Assembly (NCBI GenBank): GCA_000953695.1
Contig: LN554846.1
Location: 992,001-1,056,000 of the forward strand
DNA from: Aliivibrio wodanis
GTDB taxonomy: Bacteria > Pseudomonadota > Gammaproteobacteria > Enterobacterales > Vibrionaceae
DNA length: 64,000 bases
Direction: 5' to 3'
Part shown: positions 34,395-44,106 of the stretch, piece by piece
How the letters are laid out: every line of letters starts with the position of its first letter
Position numbering within the stretch: the stretch's first letter is position 1
Position numbers and translations under genes: made by a program
The notes under the pieces: generated by a model
Database searches by the model: none
Seen by the model: only the letters and a program-made list of their open reading frames with translations
Told to the model about the DNA's origin: nothing

Positions 34395-34434
34395 TTGACA
34401 AAAATTGTCATAAATGGGATGCGAACTGGATAAG
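34395..34434 (+). promoter_or_regulatory. putative fabV promoter with palindrome
   Basis: TGACAA-AAA-TTGTCA (34396-34410) is a perfect palindrome overlapping a candidate -35 (TTGTCA, 34405-34410). GATAAG (34429-34434) is a possible -10 at 18 bases. The palindrome is a likely operator. The regulator is not identified. Confidence 0.35.
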
Positions 34435-34476
34435 AACCTTTTATCCTAGAGGTAATTATTAAAAGGAAAGTTGAAC

Positions 34477-35679
34477 ATGATCATCAAACCTAGAATTCGT
34501 GGATTCATTTGTACAACCACTCACCCAGTTGGTTGTGAGCACAACGTTAAAGAACAAATTGCTCTAACTAAAGCGCAAGGCCCAATTGTTAATGCACCAA
34601 AACGTGTATTGGTTGTTGGCTCTTCAAGTGGCTACGGTCTTTCTTCTCGCATTACTGCTGCGTTTGGTGGTGGTGCATCAACAATTGGTGTTTTCTTCGA
34701 GAAAGCAGCGACAGAGAAAAAACCAGGTACCGCAGGTTGGTATAACTCAGCAGCTTTTGACAAACTTGCAAAAGAAGAAGGCCTTTACTCTAAAAGCTTG
34801 AATGGTGATGCTTTCTCTAATGAAGCAAAACAAAAAACAATCGATCTAATCAAAGAAGACTTAGGTCAGATTGATATGGTGGTTTACTCTCTGGCTTCTC
34901 CAGTACGTAAAATGCCAGAAACAGGTGAAGTGATCCGTTCTTCACTAAAACCAATTGGTGAAACGTATACAGCAACCGCTGTTGATACTAATAAAGATGC
35001 AATCATTGAAGCTTCAGTTGAGCCTGCAACAGAAGAAGAGATCCAAGATACTGTTACTGTAATGGGTGGCGAAGATTGGGAACTTTGGATGAGCGCATTA
35101 TCTGATGCTGGTGTTTTAGCTGATGGTTGTAAAACTGTTGCTTATAGCTACATCGGTACTGAGCTAACTTGGCCTATCTACTGGGATGGCGCGCTAGGTA
35201 AAGCGAAGATGGATTTAGACCGTGCAGCGACAGCGCTAAACGAGAAACTATCAGCGACAGGCGGCACTGCAAACGTGGCGGTTCTTAAATCTGTTGTAAC
35301 TCAAGCAAGTTCTGCAATTCCAGTTATGCCTCTTTATATCGCAATGGTATTTAAGAAAATGCGTGAAGAAGGCGTACACGAAGGTTGCCAAGAGCAAATT
35401 TTACGTATGTTTAGCCAACGTCTATATAAAGAAGATGGTTCAGCTCCTGAAGTTGATGATAAAAACCGTCTACGTCTAGATGACTGGGAACTACGTGAAG
35501 ACATTCAAAAACATTGTCGTGAGCTATGGCCACAAGTAACGACTGAGAACCTAAAAGATTTAACGGATTACGTTGAGTATAAAGAAGAGTTCTTAAAACT
35601 GTTTGGTTTTGGCGTTGATGGTGTTGATTACGACGCAGACGTGAACCCAATGGTTGAGTTTGATGTTGCCGCTATTTAA
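34477..35679 (+). CDS. fabV: enoyl-[acyl-carrier-protein] reductase FabV
   Basis: FabV carries out the NADH-dependent last step of fatty acid elongation. The 400-residue protein (ATG 34477, after AAAAGGAAAG) is much longer than FabI and has the FabV Tyr-x8-Lys catalytic motif in [10 protein letters not shown]. The Rossmann glycines appear as [13 protein letters not shown] near residue 45. FabV was first characterised in Vibrio cholerae and is triclosan-resistant in several species. The promoter region carries a palindrome that may be an operator. Confidence 0.95.
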   Translation: MIIKPRIRGFICTTTHPVGCEHNVKEQIALTKAQGPIVNAPKRVLVVGSSSGYGLSSRITAAFGGGASTIGVFFEKAATEKKPGTAGWYNSAAFDKLAKEEGLYSKSLNGDAFSNEAKQKTIDLIKEDLGQIDMVVYSLASPVRKMPETGEVIRSSLKPIGETYTATAVDTNKDAIIEASVEPATEEEIQDTVTVMGGEDWELWMSALSDAGVLADGCKTVAYSYIGTELTWPIYWDGALGKAKMDLDRAATALNEKLSATGGTANVAVLKSVVTQASSAIPVMPLYIAMVFKKMREEGVHEGCQEQILRMFSQRLYKEDGSAPEVDDKNRLRLDDWELREDIQKHCRELWPQVTTENLKDLTDYVEYKEEFLKLFGFGVDGVDYDADVNPMVEFDVAAI

Positions 35680-35710
35680 TTAATAGCCTTGCTATAATCA
35701 ATGAATAAAA

Positions 35711-35748
35711 AAAAAGCCCTAGAGTGAATAATCATTCTAGGGCTTTTT
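35711..35748. terminator. bidirectional terminator after fabV
   Basis: A 17-bp stem with one G-T wobble around ATAA is flanked by A-runs and T-runs. It may also serve the convergent ybjL-type gene. Confidence 0.85.
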
Positions 35749-35808
35749 ACTATTTATTACTCACCACTAAAAAATTGTTTGTATAAATGGTGTGTTGGTA
35801 TAAAAGAG

Positions 35809-37491
35809 TTAGGCCAGTAAGATCATAATGGTACCAGCTACGGTCATTAGAATATTGGCAATGGCATAAGTTCCCGCATAACCAAGAGCAGGGATAGTAC
35901 TACGCGCGTGTTCATTTACGACATCCATTGCAGGGCCACAGGTGCGAGCACCAATGATGGCACCTATTAATAACGCACGGTTCATATTTAAAATATAAGC
36001 ACCAACAAGGTAAGCAAGGATAACAGGTACGACACTGACAATGAGAGCTGCTGCGAGTACTTTTAAGCCATCTTCAGAGAAGTATTCACTAATATTTCCA
36101 CCTGCACTCAGACCAATCCCAACCATGAAAACAAGTAGCCCAAGGTTTTTGGTCATATTTAGCGCTCCTTGTGGGACATAGCCAAAAGTAGGGTGGTTTG
36201 CTCGTAAGAAACCTAAAGTGATACCTGAAATTAATAAGCCTACCGCATTACCTAATCCAAAAGTAACCTGCCCAAAGCTCATCGTTATCATCCCAAACAT
36301 AATACCTAAGATGAAAAAGCTACAGAAGGCAAGTAAGTCTGATACTTGACTATGGATAGAGATAAAACCAATTTTATCAGCAATATGATGAACTTTACTC
36401 TTTTCACCACTAACTTGAAGGATATCCCCTTTAGCTAACACAATATCATGTTCAATCGGCATTTCGATTTGAGCACGGACAACACGGTTTAAGAAACAGC
36501 CGTATTCAGAAAGGTTTAGTTCAGAAAGGCGCTTTCCTGCAATGTTGTCATTTTTTACAACGATTTCTTCTTCTGCAATACGCAAATCTAATAGGTTACG
36601 GTCAAATACTTCTTTACCATTTCTAAAGCTTGGGTCCAAACGTGCATGACTATCTGGGTAGCCAACCAACGCTATTTCATCACTTTGTTGTAGGATATAG
36701 TCGCCATCAGGGTTCGCAAGAATACCATTACGACGAATGCGCTCAATGTGACAACCTGTTTGGCGGTGAATGCCTAGTTCACGTAAGTTCTTTCCATCAG
36801 TCCATTCAATCAATTCTGGGCCTACGCGATAAGCTCGTATAATCGGAAGATAAACTTTACGTTGTCCTGCGCTGCCAATACCACGTTCTTGGGCTATCTG
36901 CATTGCACTGTCTTGTAAATTTTGTTTTTGCAATGTAGGCAATAAACGGGCTAATAAAATTAAACTGGTTAAACCTACTAGATAAGAAAAAGCATAACCC
37001 ACACTTAAGTTATCTATTACTTTACTAAAATCAACGCCTTCAGGGAGTACTGCTAACCCAGAGTTTAAGGCATCTTTTGCACCGACCAATACAGGAGTTG
37101 CAGTAAGAGCACCAGCCATCATTCCGGTAGAAAGGCCATAATCTAATTGAAAGTAGTGGTCGATCAAAAAGCTTAGAGAGATCGCGGAGATAAGGACAAC
37201 CAACACTAATAATAAATAATGTTTACCATCACGAAGGAAAATACCAAAAAAGTTTGGCCCAGCTTCAATGCCAACACAGAAAATAAATAGCATAAAGCCA
37301 ATATTGAGTGAGTCTGCAGTAAAGGTATAGCCGAGGCTTCCCATAAAGAGGGCGGTGATAAGAACACCAATTGAACTGCCTAATTGAAAGCTGCCGATTT
37401 TAACTTTAGCAATAAATAAGCCGAGAGCGAGAACAACGAATAAAAGTAAGATATCGTTTTGCGATAATAATGTCGCAACATCAATGTTCAC
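35809..37491 (-). CDS. ybjL: YbjL-type putative transporter (AspT/YidE family, two TrkA-C domains)
   Basis: This 560-residue protein is close in length and sequence to E. coli YbjL (561). Two membrane blocks of about five helices flank a central region with two RCK/TrkA-C domains (around residues 200-370). The N-terminal motif [18 protein letters not shown] is typical of the AspT/YidE exchanger superfamily. The substrate of YbjL is unknown. The gene lies next to grxA as in E. coli, with a 145-base gap holding a terminator. Confidence 0.88.
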   Translation of the reverse strand: MNIDVATLLSQNDILLLFVVLALGLFIAKVKIGSFQLGSSIGVLITALFMGSLGYTFTADSLNIGFMLFIFCVGIEAGPNFFGIFLRDGKHYLLLVLVVLISAISLSFLIDHYFQLDYGLSTGMMAGALTATPVLVGAKDALNSGLAVLPEGVDFSKVIDNLSVGYAFSYLVGLTSLILLARLLPTLQKQNLQDSAMQIAQERGIGSAGQRKVYLPIIRAYRVGPELIEWTDGKNLRELGIHRQTGCHIERIRRNGILANPDGDYILQQSDEIALVGYPDSHARLDPSFRNGKEVFDRNLLDLRIAEEEIVVKNDNIAGKRLSELNLSEYGCFLNRVVRAQIEMPIEHDIVLAKGDILQVSGEKSKVHHIADKIGFISIHSQVSDLLAFCSFFILGIMFGMITMSFGQVTFGLGNAVGLLISGITLGFLRANHPTFGYVPQGALNMTKNLGLLVFMVGIGLSAGGNISEYFSEDGLKVLAAALIVSVVPVILAYLVGAYILNMNRALLIGAIIGARTCGPAMDVVNEHARSTIPALGYAGTYAIANILMTVAGTIMILLA

Positions 37492-37586
37492 TGTATTTTG
37501 CCTGAAATTTAGAAGAAGAAAGTGTGATGCAAGTCTAACGTAAAAATGGTGAATGTATAACCGTATTTATAAATAAAATTAAAAAA

Positions 37587-37610
37587 AATCACCGCTAATA
37601 AGCGGTGATT
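37587..37610 (-). terminator. grxA terminator
   Basis: AATCACCGCT/AGCGGTGATT around AATA is followed on the minus strand by a run of eight T residues. Confidence 0.85.
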
Positions 37611-37636
37611 TAGAATACATTGATTTAAGCGATGAA

Positions 37637-37900
37637 TTAATCAAAAAGACCTAGGTTTTCTTTTGCATACGCTTCAAATTCTGTACAGCCACCAATGTGC
37701 TCTTGGTCAACAAAAATTTGTGGAACAGTGTCAACTGGCTTACCAACAGTTGTTTCTAAATCAGCCTTAGAAATACCTTCAGCATGAATATCAACATAGC
37801 GGTAGTTAAAGTCTTCACGCTTTTCTTTTAGCGTATCCGCATGATCTTTTGCACGAACACAAAACGGGCAACCAGGACGACCAAAAATAACAACAAACAT
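37637..37900 (-). CDS. grxA: glutaredoxin 1 (GrxA)
   Basis: Glutaredoxin 1 uses glutathione to reduce disulfides, including in ribonucleotide reductase. From ATG 37900, with GGAG upstream, the product is 87 residues, close to E. coli GrxA (85). It contains the active-site GCPFCVRAK (CPYC in E. coli, CPFC here) and the TVPQIFVD and IGGCTEF segments that bind glutathione. A longer frame to 37918 exists but has no ribosome-binding site. The gene order ybjL-grxA matches E. coli. Confidence 0.95.
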   Translation of the reverse strand: MFVVIFGRPGCPFCVRAKDHADTLKEKREDFNYRYVDIHAEGISKADLETTVGKPVDTVPQIFVDQEHIGGCTEFEAYAKENLGLFD

Positions 37901-38081
37901 AGTGTTAACTCCAAACAATTAGTAAATTATGCGTAATACTCGCAATCAATAAGTACACTATGCCTGTTGAAATTAGCAAAGTAAAGATGGTTTCACCTTT
38001 TTGATTGATTGGTAATACCTATTAATTGTGTGGGTAATTAATGTGATAATAAAGCGAGTAAGCTAATGGTTTTTATAAAAA

Positions 38082-38106
38082 AAGAACCGCTCTAGGCAGT
38101 TCTTAA
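38082..38106 (-). terminator. hexR terminator
   Basis: On the minus strand, AAGAAC and GTTCTT arms with an imperfect inner stem are followed by a run of T residues, close after the hexR stop. Confidence 0.65.
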
Positions 38107-38115
38107 AACGAATAA

Positions 38116-38970
38116 TTAATTTGAGCTGTCTTTTTCGTAACGAGAATCTTTAAGTGCATCTTTAACGCGTTTTAAATTATCTCTAAATCCTGCACCGCGA
38201 CGAAGTGTAAAGCCTGTTGCTAATACATCAATAACTGTCATTTGTACAACACGGCTTGCCATTGGCATATAGACATCGGTATCCTCTGGAACATCTAAAC
38301 AAATTGCTAAAGAAGCTATTTTTTCTAACGGAGAATCTTTAGCTGTAATTGCTATTACTGTTGCACCATTTGATTTTGCTAGTTCAGCAATTTCAACTAG
38401 GCTTTTTGTACGGCCAGTGTGAGATATTAATACGACTACATCATTTTCTGTACAGTTAATACAGCTCATGCGTTGCATTACAATGTCATCAAAACAAGTG
38501 ATAGGGATATTAAAGCGGAAAAATTTATTCATCGCATCATGAGCAACAGAGGCTGATGCTCCAAGGCCAAAGAATGATATTTTTTTCGCTTGAGTTAATA
38601 AATCAACTGCACGATTAATTTGCATCGGGTCTAAACTGTTTTTTGCAACATCTAAACACGCCATTGTAGATTCAAAAATCTTATGAGTGTAAGCGTCTGG
38701 ACCGTCATTTTCTTCCACATTACGGTTTACATATGGAGTGCCGTTAGCCAAGCTTTGAGCTAAATGAAGTTTAAAATCTGGAAAGCCTTTGGTATCTAAT
38801 CGGCGACAAAATCGATTCACTGTTGGTTCACTAACATCTGCCATTTTGGCAAGTGTTGCAATACTTGAGTGAATAGCAGTTTGTGGTGATGCCATAATAA
38901 CTTCAGCGACTTTGCGCTCTGACTTACTGAAGTTATCTAGGTTATTTTGTATTCTTTCAATGGTATTCAT
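38116..38970 (-). CDS. hexR: HexR, RpiR-family transcriptional regulator
   Basis: HexR controls central carbon genes such as those of the Entner-Doudoroff and pentose phosphate routes, responding to KDPG. The 284-residue protein has an N-terminal HTH (SEPTVNRFCRRLDTKGFPDFK) and a C-terminal sugar isomerase (SIS) domain, with FFGLGASASVAHDAM and SHTGRTKSLVE as binding segments. The upstream region carries a palindrome (39149-39166) that may be its own operator, but this differs from the published HexR consensus as I recall it. It is transcribed alone. Confidence 0.93.
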   Translation of the reverse strand: MNTIERIQNNLDNFSKSERKVAEVIMASPQTAIHSSIATLAKMADVSEPTVNRFCRRLDTKGFPDFKLHLAQSLANGTPYVNRNVEENDGPDAYTHKIFESTMACLDVAKNSLDPMQINRAVDLLTQAKKISFFGLGASASVAHDAMNKFFRFNIPITCFDDIVMQRMSCINCTENDVVVLISHTGRTKSLVEIAELAKSNGATVIAITAKDSPLEKIASLAICLDVPEDTDVYMPMASRVVQMTVIDVLATGFTLRRGAGFRDNLKRVKDALKDSRYEKDSSN

Positions 38971-39148
38971 AATGCGCTCTTCTACATTCAGTTCTTGGTA
39001 TAACCCTAACCAAAATGAGTAGGTTTCAGATTACTTTGGTTAATGCTATCTAGTTTATAATTAGTATATACGTTTGTTTTGTTAGCCTCTAACAAATGGC
39101 AGGCTTGAGTGTATTTTAATAACAATAGTATGACAGAACTCTAAAAAT

Positions 39149-39166
39149 ACTTTCAATTTTGAAAGT
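39149..39166. promoter_or_regulatory. palindrome upstream of hexR (candidate operator)
   Basis: ACTTTCAA-TT-TTGAAAGT is a perfect inverted repeat, about 180 bases before the hexR start. Confidence 0.35.
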
Positions 39167-39246
39167 TGATTTATTTATAAATGCGATAATTTCGTCATTA
39201 TGCGTGAGGTTTTGTGATTAAATTTCAGTAGCAAGGGAAAATAATT

Positions 39247-39292
39247 ACAACAAATAGGTTACTTTATGGCGATAAAACGACCTATTTGTTGT
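39247..39292 (-). terminator. probable panP terminator
   Basis: A perfect 13-bp stem (ACAACAAATAGGT/ACCTATTTGTTGT) with a 20-base loop begins 15 bases after the panP stop. The following tract is AT-rich, not a pure T-run, so termination strength is uncertain. Confidence 0.6.
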
Positions 39293-39306
39293 AAGGATAA
39301 AACAGA

Positions 39307-40950
39307 TTACTTTAGAATCGTATCAACAAGCGTTATCAGTTGTGGTAAAGATATTTTACTGCTACTTGCGATTTCTCGTTGCTCAATTAGCACATTTTGT
39401 AAAATTTCTTTGGTGGTTAGCGGGTTGGCTAATACCACTCGAAAGACAATCGTTGGGTTATATTGGTATGCTCGTGGTGTTAGTCGAGTTCGAGAGACGA
39501 AGGACTTACCTGTTTCTCGTTGAGTCTTTTGAATGTATTTGGTTAAATTATCCAAATGTTCATAAATTTCGGCTGTTTGATTAGCGCTTGCAATTTTTAG
39601 TGCTGCCTTTACTTTGCTTGGTACGTAACGATAGGTTAGCAGGCAAAGTTCAGGTTTAGAAACAATTTCAAAGTCATCTTGTTGTTGAATTAGCTCTGAA
39701 AAGTATTTTGCTTTTTCAATGCTTTGGTTAATCAATAGTTCATAGCCTGGACGACTGATCACATTGAAACAAGAATAAAGCAACATTGCCATTCCACTAC
39801 GAGAACCCTCTAGGGTATGGCGTCCTAGATCCTTAGAACCTTTACGTAAGATATACTCAGCATGATGTTGAATAGAAGACATTAATTCAGGATCTTTAAA
39901 GATAACCATGCCTGCGCCCATTGGGACATAAAGTTGTTTGTGGGCATCAATAGTGACAGAGTCGGCTAAATCTATACCATCGAGTAAGTCTCTGTATGTG
40001 TTAGACATCAGTGTCGCACCACCCCAAGCTGCATCAACATGAAAATGACATCCTTCTTGTTGAGCGATTTGAGCTAATTTACGTAATGGATCAATACTGC
40101 CTGTTTCTGTTGTACCTGCAACACCGATAATAGCTAGTGGTTTAATGTTGTTTGCTTTTACTGCCGCTATTTTTTTCTCTAAATCGGTTAAACAAATACG
40201 ATTATTATTGTCTGTTTTTACCGCGATAACTCCATCTTGACCAATCCCTAATACGTCAGCGGCTTTTTTGATGGAGTAGTGACCACGTTCAGAAACAAAA
40301 ATAGCAAGGCCATTGCATTTATAATGAGTTAATGCAGCAAATAAGCCTTGCTTTGCAATACCTTCAAAGTCGCCATCTGGCTGTAATAAACGGTTTCTTG
40401 CTACCCATAATGCAGTGATATTGGCAATGGTTCCACCTGAACAGAAAGCACCTAAAGAGTGATCGGCACTGTGCATCCAATGTTGGTAGAAATTATCTTT
40501 CTTACTATAAATAAGACGATGCAAAATGCCCAATACTTGACGCTCTAGTGGTGTAAACGCTTTAGAGGTTTCAATTTTCACTAAGTTTTGGTTTAACGCG
40601 ATCATGATTTTTGACAGCGGCATTAAAAAATAAGGCAATGCTGATGTCATATGACCAATAAAACTTGGTGCTGAAGTATGAACAGATTGAGAAACTAGAG
40701 TATCTAGTAAATGCTCGGTATGCTCAGAAACATAGGTAGGAGATTCTGGCATTGAAGGATCAGTAAAATCTTTTTCAATTTCGCTGAGAGGTTTCTCTTC
40801 TGCGACAATATGTTCTCGTAAGAATTGATTCAGGTTTTGAGAGAGTTCTTGCTCAATTTTTCCAAGAGTCGAATCGGGAGCTTCCGGAACAGTAAAAATT
40901 CGCAGCATGCTTTCTAAATTGGCATCCGCTGTTTTGTTGTCTGTTACCAT
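39307..40950 (-). CDS. panP: PanP, pyridoxal-dependent aspartate 1-decarboxylase
   Basis: PanP makes beta-alanine from aspartate for pantothenate and coenzyme A, in place of PanD. The 547-residue protein is a group II PLP-dependent decarboxylase with the PLP lysine in SVTIDAHKQLY and a glutamate-decarboxylase-like fold. ATG at 40950 (MVTDNKTADAN) is chosen; an upstream GTG frame extends to 40995. PanP was described in Vibrio fischeri, and I recall its locus as near tfoX, as here. The gene has its own terminator-like stem. Confidence 0.9.
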   Translation of the reverse strand: MVTDNKTADANLESMLRIFTVPEAPDSTLGKIEQELSQNLNQFLREHIVAEEKPLSEIEKDFTDPSMPESPTYVSEHTEHLLDTLVSQSVHTSAPSFIGHMTSALPYFLMPLSKIMIALNQNLVKIETSKAFTPLERQVLGILHRLIYSKKDNFYQHWMHSADHSLGAFCSGGTIANITALWVARNRLLQPDGDFEGIAKQGLFAALTHYKCNGLAIFVSERGHYSIKKAADVLGIGQDGVIAVKTDNNNRICLTDLEKKIAAVKANNIKPLAIIGVAGTTETGSIDPLRKLAQIAQQEGCHFHVDAAWGGATLMSNTYRDLLDGIDLADSVTIDAHKQLYVPMGAGMVIFKDPELMSSIQHHAEYILRKGSKDLGRHTLEGSRSGMAMLLYSCFNVISRPGYELLINQSIEKAKYFSELIQQQDDFEIVSKPELCLLTYRYVPSKVKAALKIASANQTAEIYEHLDNLTKYIQKTQRETGKSFVSRTRLTPRAYQYNPTIVFRVVLANPLTTKEILQNVLIEQREIASSSKISLPQLITLVDTILK

Positions 40951-41126
40951 GGTATCTGTTCTATTCTGTTGATGATTGAAAAGCAAAGGGATCACTCTCT
41001 TTACCTACGACGAAAGGCACAATTTAGAACAAAATAAGAAAAATGTCTTGTCTAAAATGTGCCATACAAACGATTGATAAGGCAATTTGTTATAAAATCA
41101 AACCAAAAGGTTAAATAATAAACAAT

Positions 41127-41639
41127 TTATTTGCAGTTTATTTCACTGATCTCAGTCATTTTCTGATTATACGCGTTTAATGGAGTATCAATCTTTTTTG
41201 GGTGACTTAAGATATCGGCAAACGCTGAGCGTAGTTCGTAGTTTTGCTTATGAGGTTGAGCTTGACGATCATCAAAGGTAATTTTGGCTATTTTTCCTAA
41301 TTCGTCATTATTTGAAGCTAGGTTTTTAATTTCTTTTTGATCTAATTGTAACCAAGATTCAATAGACTGATTTGTTTTTACTTTTGATGAATCATTTTTA
41401 AGATAGAAATCAACAGCTGCGCGATTTAGTTCAAAGTGATGCTGACGACCTTCTAGAAACCAATCTCCTACGCTTTGTAAGTTAGGATCTTTTTTTACTG
41501 TAATCGCAATTAACTCTTTATACCAAGTTAAAGATGCGTCTACGTATTGGCTGTATTTATTGCTTAAGCATTCAGTATCGGCAGCTTGAACTGAGGTGGT
41601 TAGCAAAGCAAACGGCAAGATAATAGCAGCAAGTTTCAT
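41127..41639 (-). CDS. unknown secreted protein (periplasmic)
   Basis: I do not recognise this 170-residue protein. It starts with a signal peptide (MKLAAIILPFALLTTSVQA) with a cleavage site before ADTE. The rest is polar, helical and Lys/Asn-rich. It has two cysteines, in DTECLSN near the new N-terminus and in the extreme C-terminal NCK, which could pair. The start is preceded by AAGGA. It lies between panP and lysO on the same strand with its own spacing, and no function is suggested by neighbours. Confidence 0.7.
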   Translation of the reverse strand: MKLAAIILPFALLTTSVQAADTECLSNKYSQYVDASLTWYKELIAITVKKDPNLQSVGDWFLEGRQHHFELNRAAVDFYLKNDSSKVKTNQSIESWLQLDQKEIKNLASNNDELGKIAKITFDDRQAQPHKQNYELRSAFADILSHPKKIDTPLNAYNQKMTEISEINCK

Positions 41640-41762
41640 TACAAATCCTTAGAAATGAATCATTATTATTGGTTGTGATTGTAGGGATCGTTGCATTAAA
41701 TGCAATTGAAACAATCCACAGTGTGATGTTTCCCTCTTAAATTTAATATTGGAAAATAAATA

Positions 41763-42662
41763 TTACAGGGAAACAAAAAATAGCATTAAGAATGGAACGG
41801 ATAAACTAAGAATGAACCCACTGACAATAGCTATTGGGACACAACGGATACCGCCGCAGTTTTGAATCACCGGTAGAGTAAAGTCCATTGCTGTTGCTCC
41901 AGCATAACCAATAGAAGTAACAGGGTAGCGATGGATTAGTGTTGGAATTAATAAAAGAGCGACCAGTTCACGCATTAGTTCATTTAAGAAGGCTGCACCA
42001 CCGTACACCGGTCCTAACGCATCTCCCATTAAAATCCCAGCAAGAGAATACCAACCAAAGCCAGAAGCCATAGCAAGTCCATGTTGTAGGGGGATATCTA
42101 GAATTAGTGCAGCAATCAATCCCCCAATCAAAGAGGTCAGCATGATGACCGCGGCGATGATAATACCGTGTTTATTAAGTAAAATTTGACGAAGTGATAA
42201 GCCACTATTTCTTAGCTGAATACCAATAAGAAATAATAAGATAAGTAAGGTAAGCTCACTAGCCTCTTCAACCCAAGATAAGTCAATTCCGCTCAATAAA
42301 CCAACAAGTAAGCCACCAGCGACTGCAAGTAATAACTTAGCGGACTCAAGGATCATTTTAAATAAAGGTAGGGTATTTTTATTCCCTTCTGAATTTAGAG
42401 GGAAGAGTTTATCCATAATGGGAAGGATAGCCAAATTACATACACTAATAGAAGCAAAAAATACAACAGTAATGATAATTATCTGGTTGAGATTTTCAGC
42501 AAGGTTATCGAGAGCCGCAAGGCTTAATCCCATTAAAGCAAGGATAACGGTTACTAGATGCCCAGTTGCTGCATTAATATGTTGAAGGGGCTTTTTTTTA
42601 TGTAAGGGGATTAAATAGCCAAAAAGTAGTGGTAAAAAAACAAATAGCATTCCTGAAAGCAT
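41763..42662 (-). CDS. lysO: LysO-family (YbjE-like) lysine exporter
   Basis: LysO exports lysine from the cell. The 299-residue, about 8-TM protein matches E. coli YbjE in length and by segments such as GMLFVFLPLLFGYLIPL and GFGWYSLAGILMGDALGP, which hold the family's conserved glycines. The first ATG is used. No lysine-responsive riboswitch is visible upstream. The substrate is inferred from the family only. Confidence 0.85.
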   Translation of the reverse strand: MLSGMLFVFLPLLFGYLIPLHKKKPLQHINAATGHLVTVILALMGLSLAALDNLAENLNQIIIITVVFFASISVCNLAILPIMDKLFPLNSEGNKNTLPLFKMILESAKLLLAVAGGLLVGLLSGIDLSWVEEASELTLLILLFLIGIQLRNSGLSLRQILLNKHGIIIAAVIMLTSLIGGLIAALILDIPLQHGLAMASGFGWYSLAGILMGDALGPVYGGAAFLNELMRELVALLLIPTLIHRYPVTSIGYAGATAMDFTLPVIQNCGGIRCVPIAIVSGFILSLSVPFLMLFFVSL

Positions 42663-42751
42663 TATTCTTTATCTCGTCCATGAATAAACCTTGAGAATAT
42701 CAAGGCTTATTAAGTACATCAATATAAGTTATTCGTTTTTTTGTAATTTAA

Positions 42752-43678
42752 TTACAAACCACTACTTCTCAGTGTTTCTTTAATTCGGTCACTGAATTGA
42801 GCATCTGTTAGGTTACTGAGCGTATATAGTGCTTCAGCTCCTTCAAGAGTAATTTCAATGTCATGATCTTCAATAGCATCGTCTTTACTTCTAAACATAA
42901 GAAGATGATTAGCAATACGAGCCATGTCGAGGTAATTAATAGACTGCTGAGTGTTTGATTTTTTATGCTCATTAGTAGCAACGGCTAAAAAGTCCACATC
43001 AAATTGCCAGTGATTTAAAATATGGTAGCTTGTGTCATTACATTCTTTATCAAAAACATATATTGCTAAATCGAGATCTAAGTAGTTACCTCTCTCAAGG
43101 TAATCATAATATTCATTTACAAGACAGAATAGTCCTATATCAGCAAGTAACCCGGTCAGTAAGGCTTTTTCTGGTTCAAGATAATCTAAAGAGTTATCCT
43201 CGCATGAATTTATAAGCTCTTGGCAAACCATCGTCATAACAGCAGCAAACTCTCGTGAACGTGCCGCACTTTTACGAAGTAGGGTGTTACAGTCTTTATT
43301 TAAATCGCTAGAGTGTTTTAATTGTTCGATAGCTTGAGCTGTTACAATATCACGAACGCGGAAAATCCCCAGGCGTGAAACCGCAGTTAGTACATCAGTA
43401 CAGGTAATATTACGACGATTGAAGACAACAGAATTTGCCATTCGAATGACAATTGCAGTAAGGCCGGGATCTTCTAATAGAGTATCAGAGACCTCTTTAA
43501 TCAATGTGCACTCAAGAGTACATAATTTTTGAATTTTTAGTACAACATCAGGGATTGGTGGTAGTTGAATATTTCCTGAGGAGATACTTTTAGCTGCTAA
43601 TTGGCTAAATTCAGTTCTTAAGGCAGCTAGCACTTTTTCTTTATCGTGGGATAGCCAGAAAAACGATAAATGATCCAT
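42752..43678 (-). CDS. HDOD domain protein
   Basis: This 308-residue protein has an HDOD domain (about residues 40-240), the hydrolase-like signalling domain often found in regulators of chemotaxis or c-di-GMP pathways. LPPIPDVVLKIQ and DPGLTAIVIRMANSVVFN are the family signatures near its start. The catalytic HD pair of phosphodiesterases is missing, as in most HDOD proteins. It is a lone domain without a receiver or GGDEF partner. The gene is separate from its neighbours and divergent from tfoX. Confidence 0.85.
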   Translation of the reverse strand: MDHLSFFWLSHDKEKVLAALRTEFSQLAAKSISSGNIQLPPIPDVVLKIQKLCTLECTLIKEVSDTLLEDPGLTAIVIRMANSVVFNRRNITCTDVLTAVSRLGIFRVRDIVTAQAIEQLKHSSDLNKDCNTLLRKSAARSREFAAVMTMVCQELINSCEDNSLDYLEPEKALLTGLLADIGLFCLVNEYYDYLERGNYLDLDLAIYVFDKECNDTSYHILNHWQFDVDFLAVATNEHKKSNTQQSINYLDMARIANHLLMFRSKDDAIEDHDIEITLEGAEALYTLSNLTDAQFSDRIKETLRSSGL

Positions 43679-44106
43679 TCTTAATTCATATCTTTAAATA
43701 ATGCTTTAATCATACATCATTTTCATTGAATCTTAAAAAAAACTCTTAAAACTGAGAGAAGTTACCAGGAAAAAAGATCATTTTTATATTGAGTGATTTA
43801 AAAGTTATTACGAATTGAGAAATAAGAGTCGATTTATTGGCATTGTAAATGAATCTTGTGAACTTCATCAACGAATCAATAGGACATGATGTGAGACTAT
43901 AATGTGATAAGGCCCTGAATTAAAACTTAGTTCGTTACATGAAATAATACTAAAATGTGTGATCGAAATAAAAAAATATAGAGTAAATTCAGGGTGTAAG
44001 CGAAAAGTCATAGTAACTTATTTATTGTGTGTTTAAGATTCAATTGCTTGATGTCAATTTTATGACAGGGACGGGGGTCAATAATTCAAGATCAAGGAGA
44101 TCTAAT
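43679..44106. other. HDOD-tfoX intergenic region
   Basis: This 428-base gap has no gene. It contains a 9-bp inverted repeat (CCCTGAATT at 43913-43921, AATTCAGGG at 43986-43994), a hairpin TGTCA/TGACA (44052-44067), and a hairpin around the tfoX ribosome-binding site. A TATAAT box lies near 43898. I see no c-di-GMP riboswitch of the kind described upstream of V. cholerae tfoY. Confidence 0.6.
44089..44103 (+). promoter_or_regulatory. hairpin at the tfoX ribosome-binding site
   Basis: AGATC (44089-44093) pairs with GATCT (44099-44103), leaving AAGGA in the loop and its last bases in the stem, four bases before ATG. In V. cholerae, the 5' leader of tfoX is folded and needs the TfoR small RNA to open it. 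A similar control here is inferred. Confidence 0.5.

Larger units (their letters stand above)
33901..34476. other. 576-base structured intergenic region before fabV
   Basis: No sizeable gene was seen. In order it holds a hairpin after the binding-protein gene (33971-34005), a 10-bp perfect stem with a 35-base loop (GTTGATAATA at 34084-34093, TATTATCAAC at 34129-34138), a 27-codon open frame (34150-34233) with a hydrophobic middle, an orphan minus-strand terminator (34213-34256), and the fabV promoter with a palindrome. A 6-codon frame with a good AAGGAG lies at about 34068. Confidence 0.6.
38971..39306. other. hexR-panP intergenic region
   Basis: This 336-base gap lies between two minus-strand genes. 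It contains a palindrome (39149-39166), upstream of hexR, and a 13-bp perfect stem (39247-39259 with 39280-39292) directly downstream of panP. No gene was seen. Confidence 0.6.

Noticed and set aside
43679-44106. c-di-GMP riboswitch before tfoX
   Set aside because: The conserved GEMM core and tetraloop-receptor sequences are not visible; the leader has only simple hairpins.
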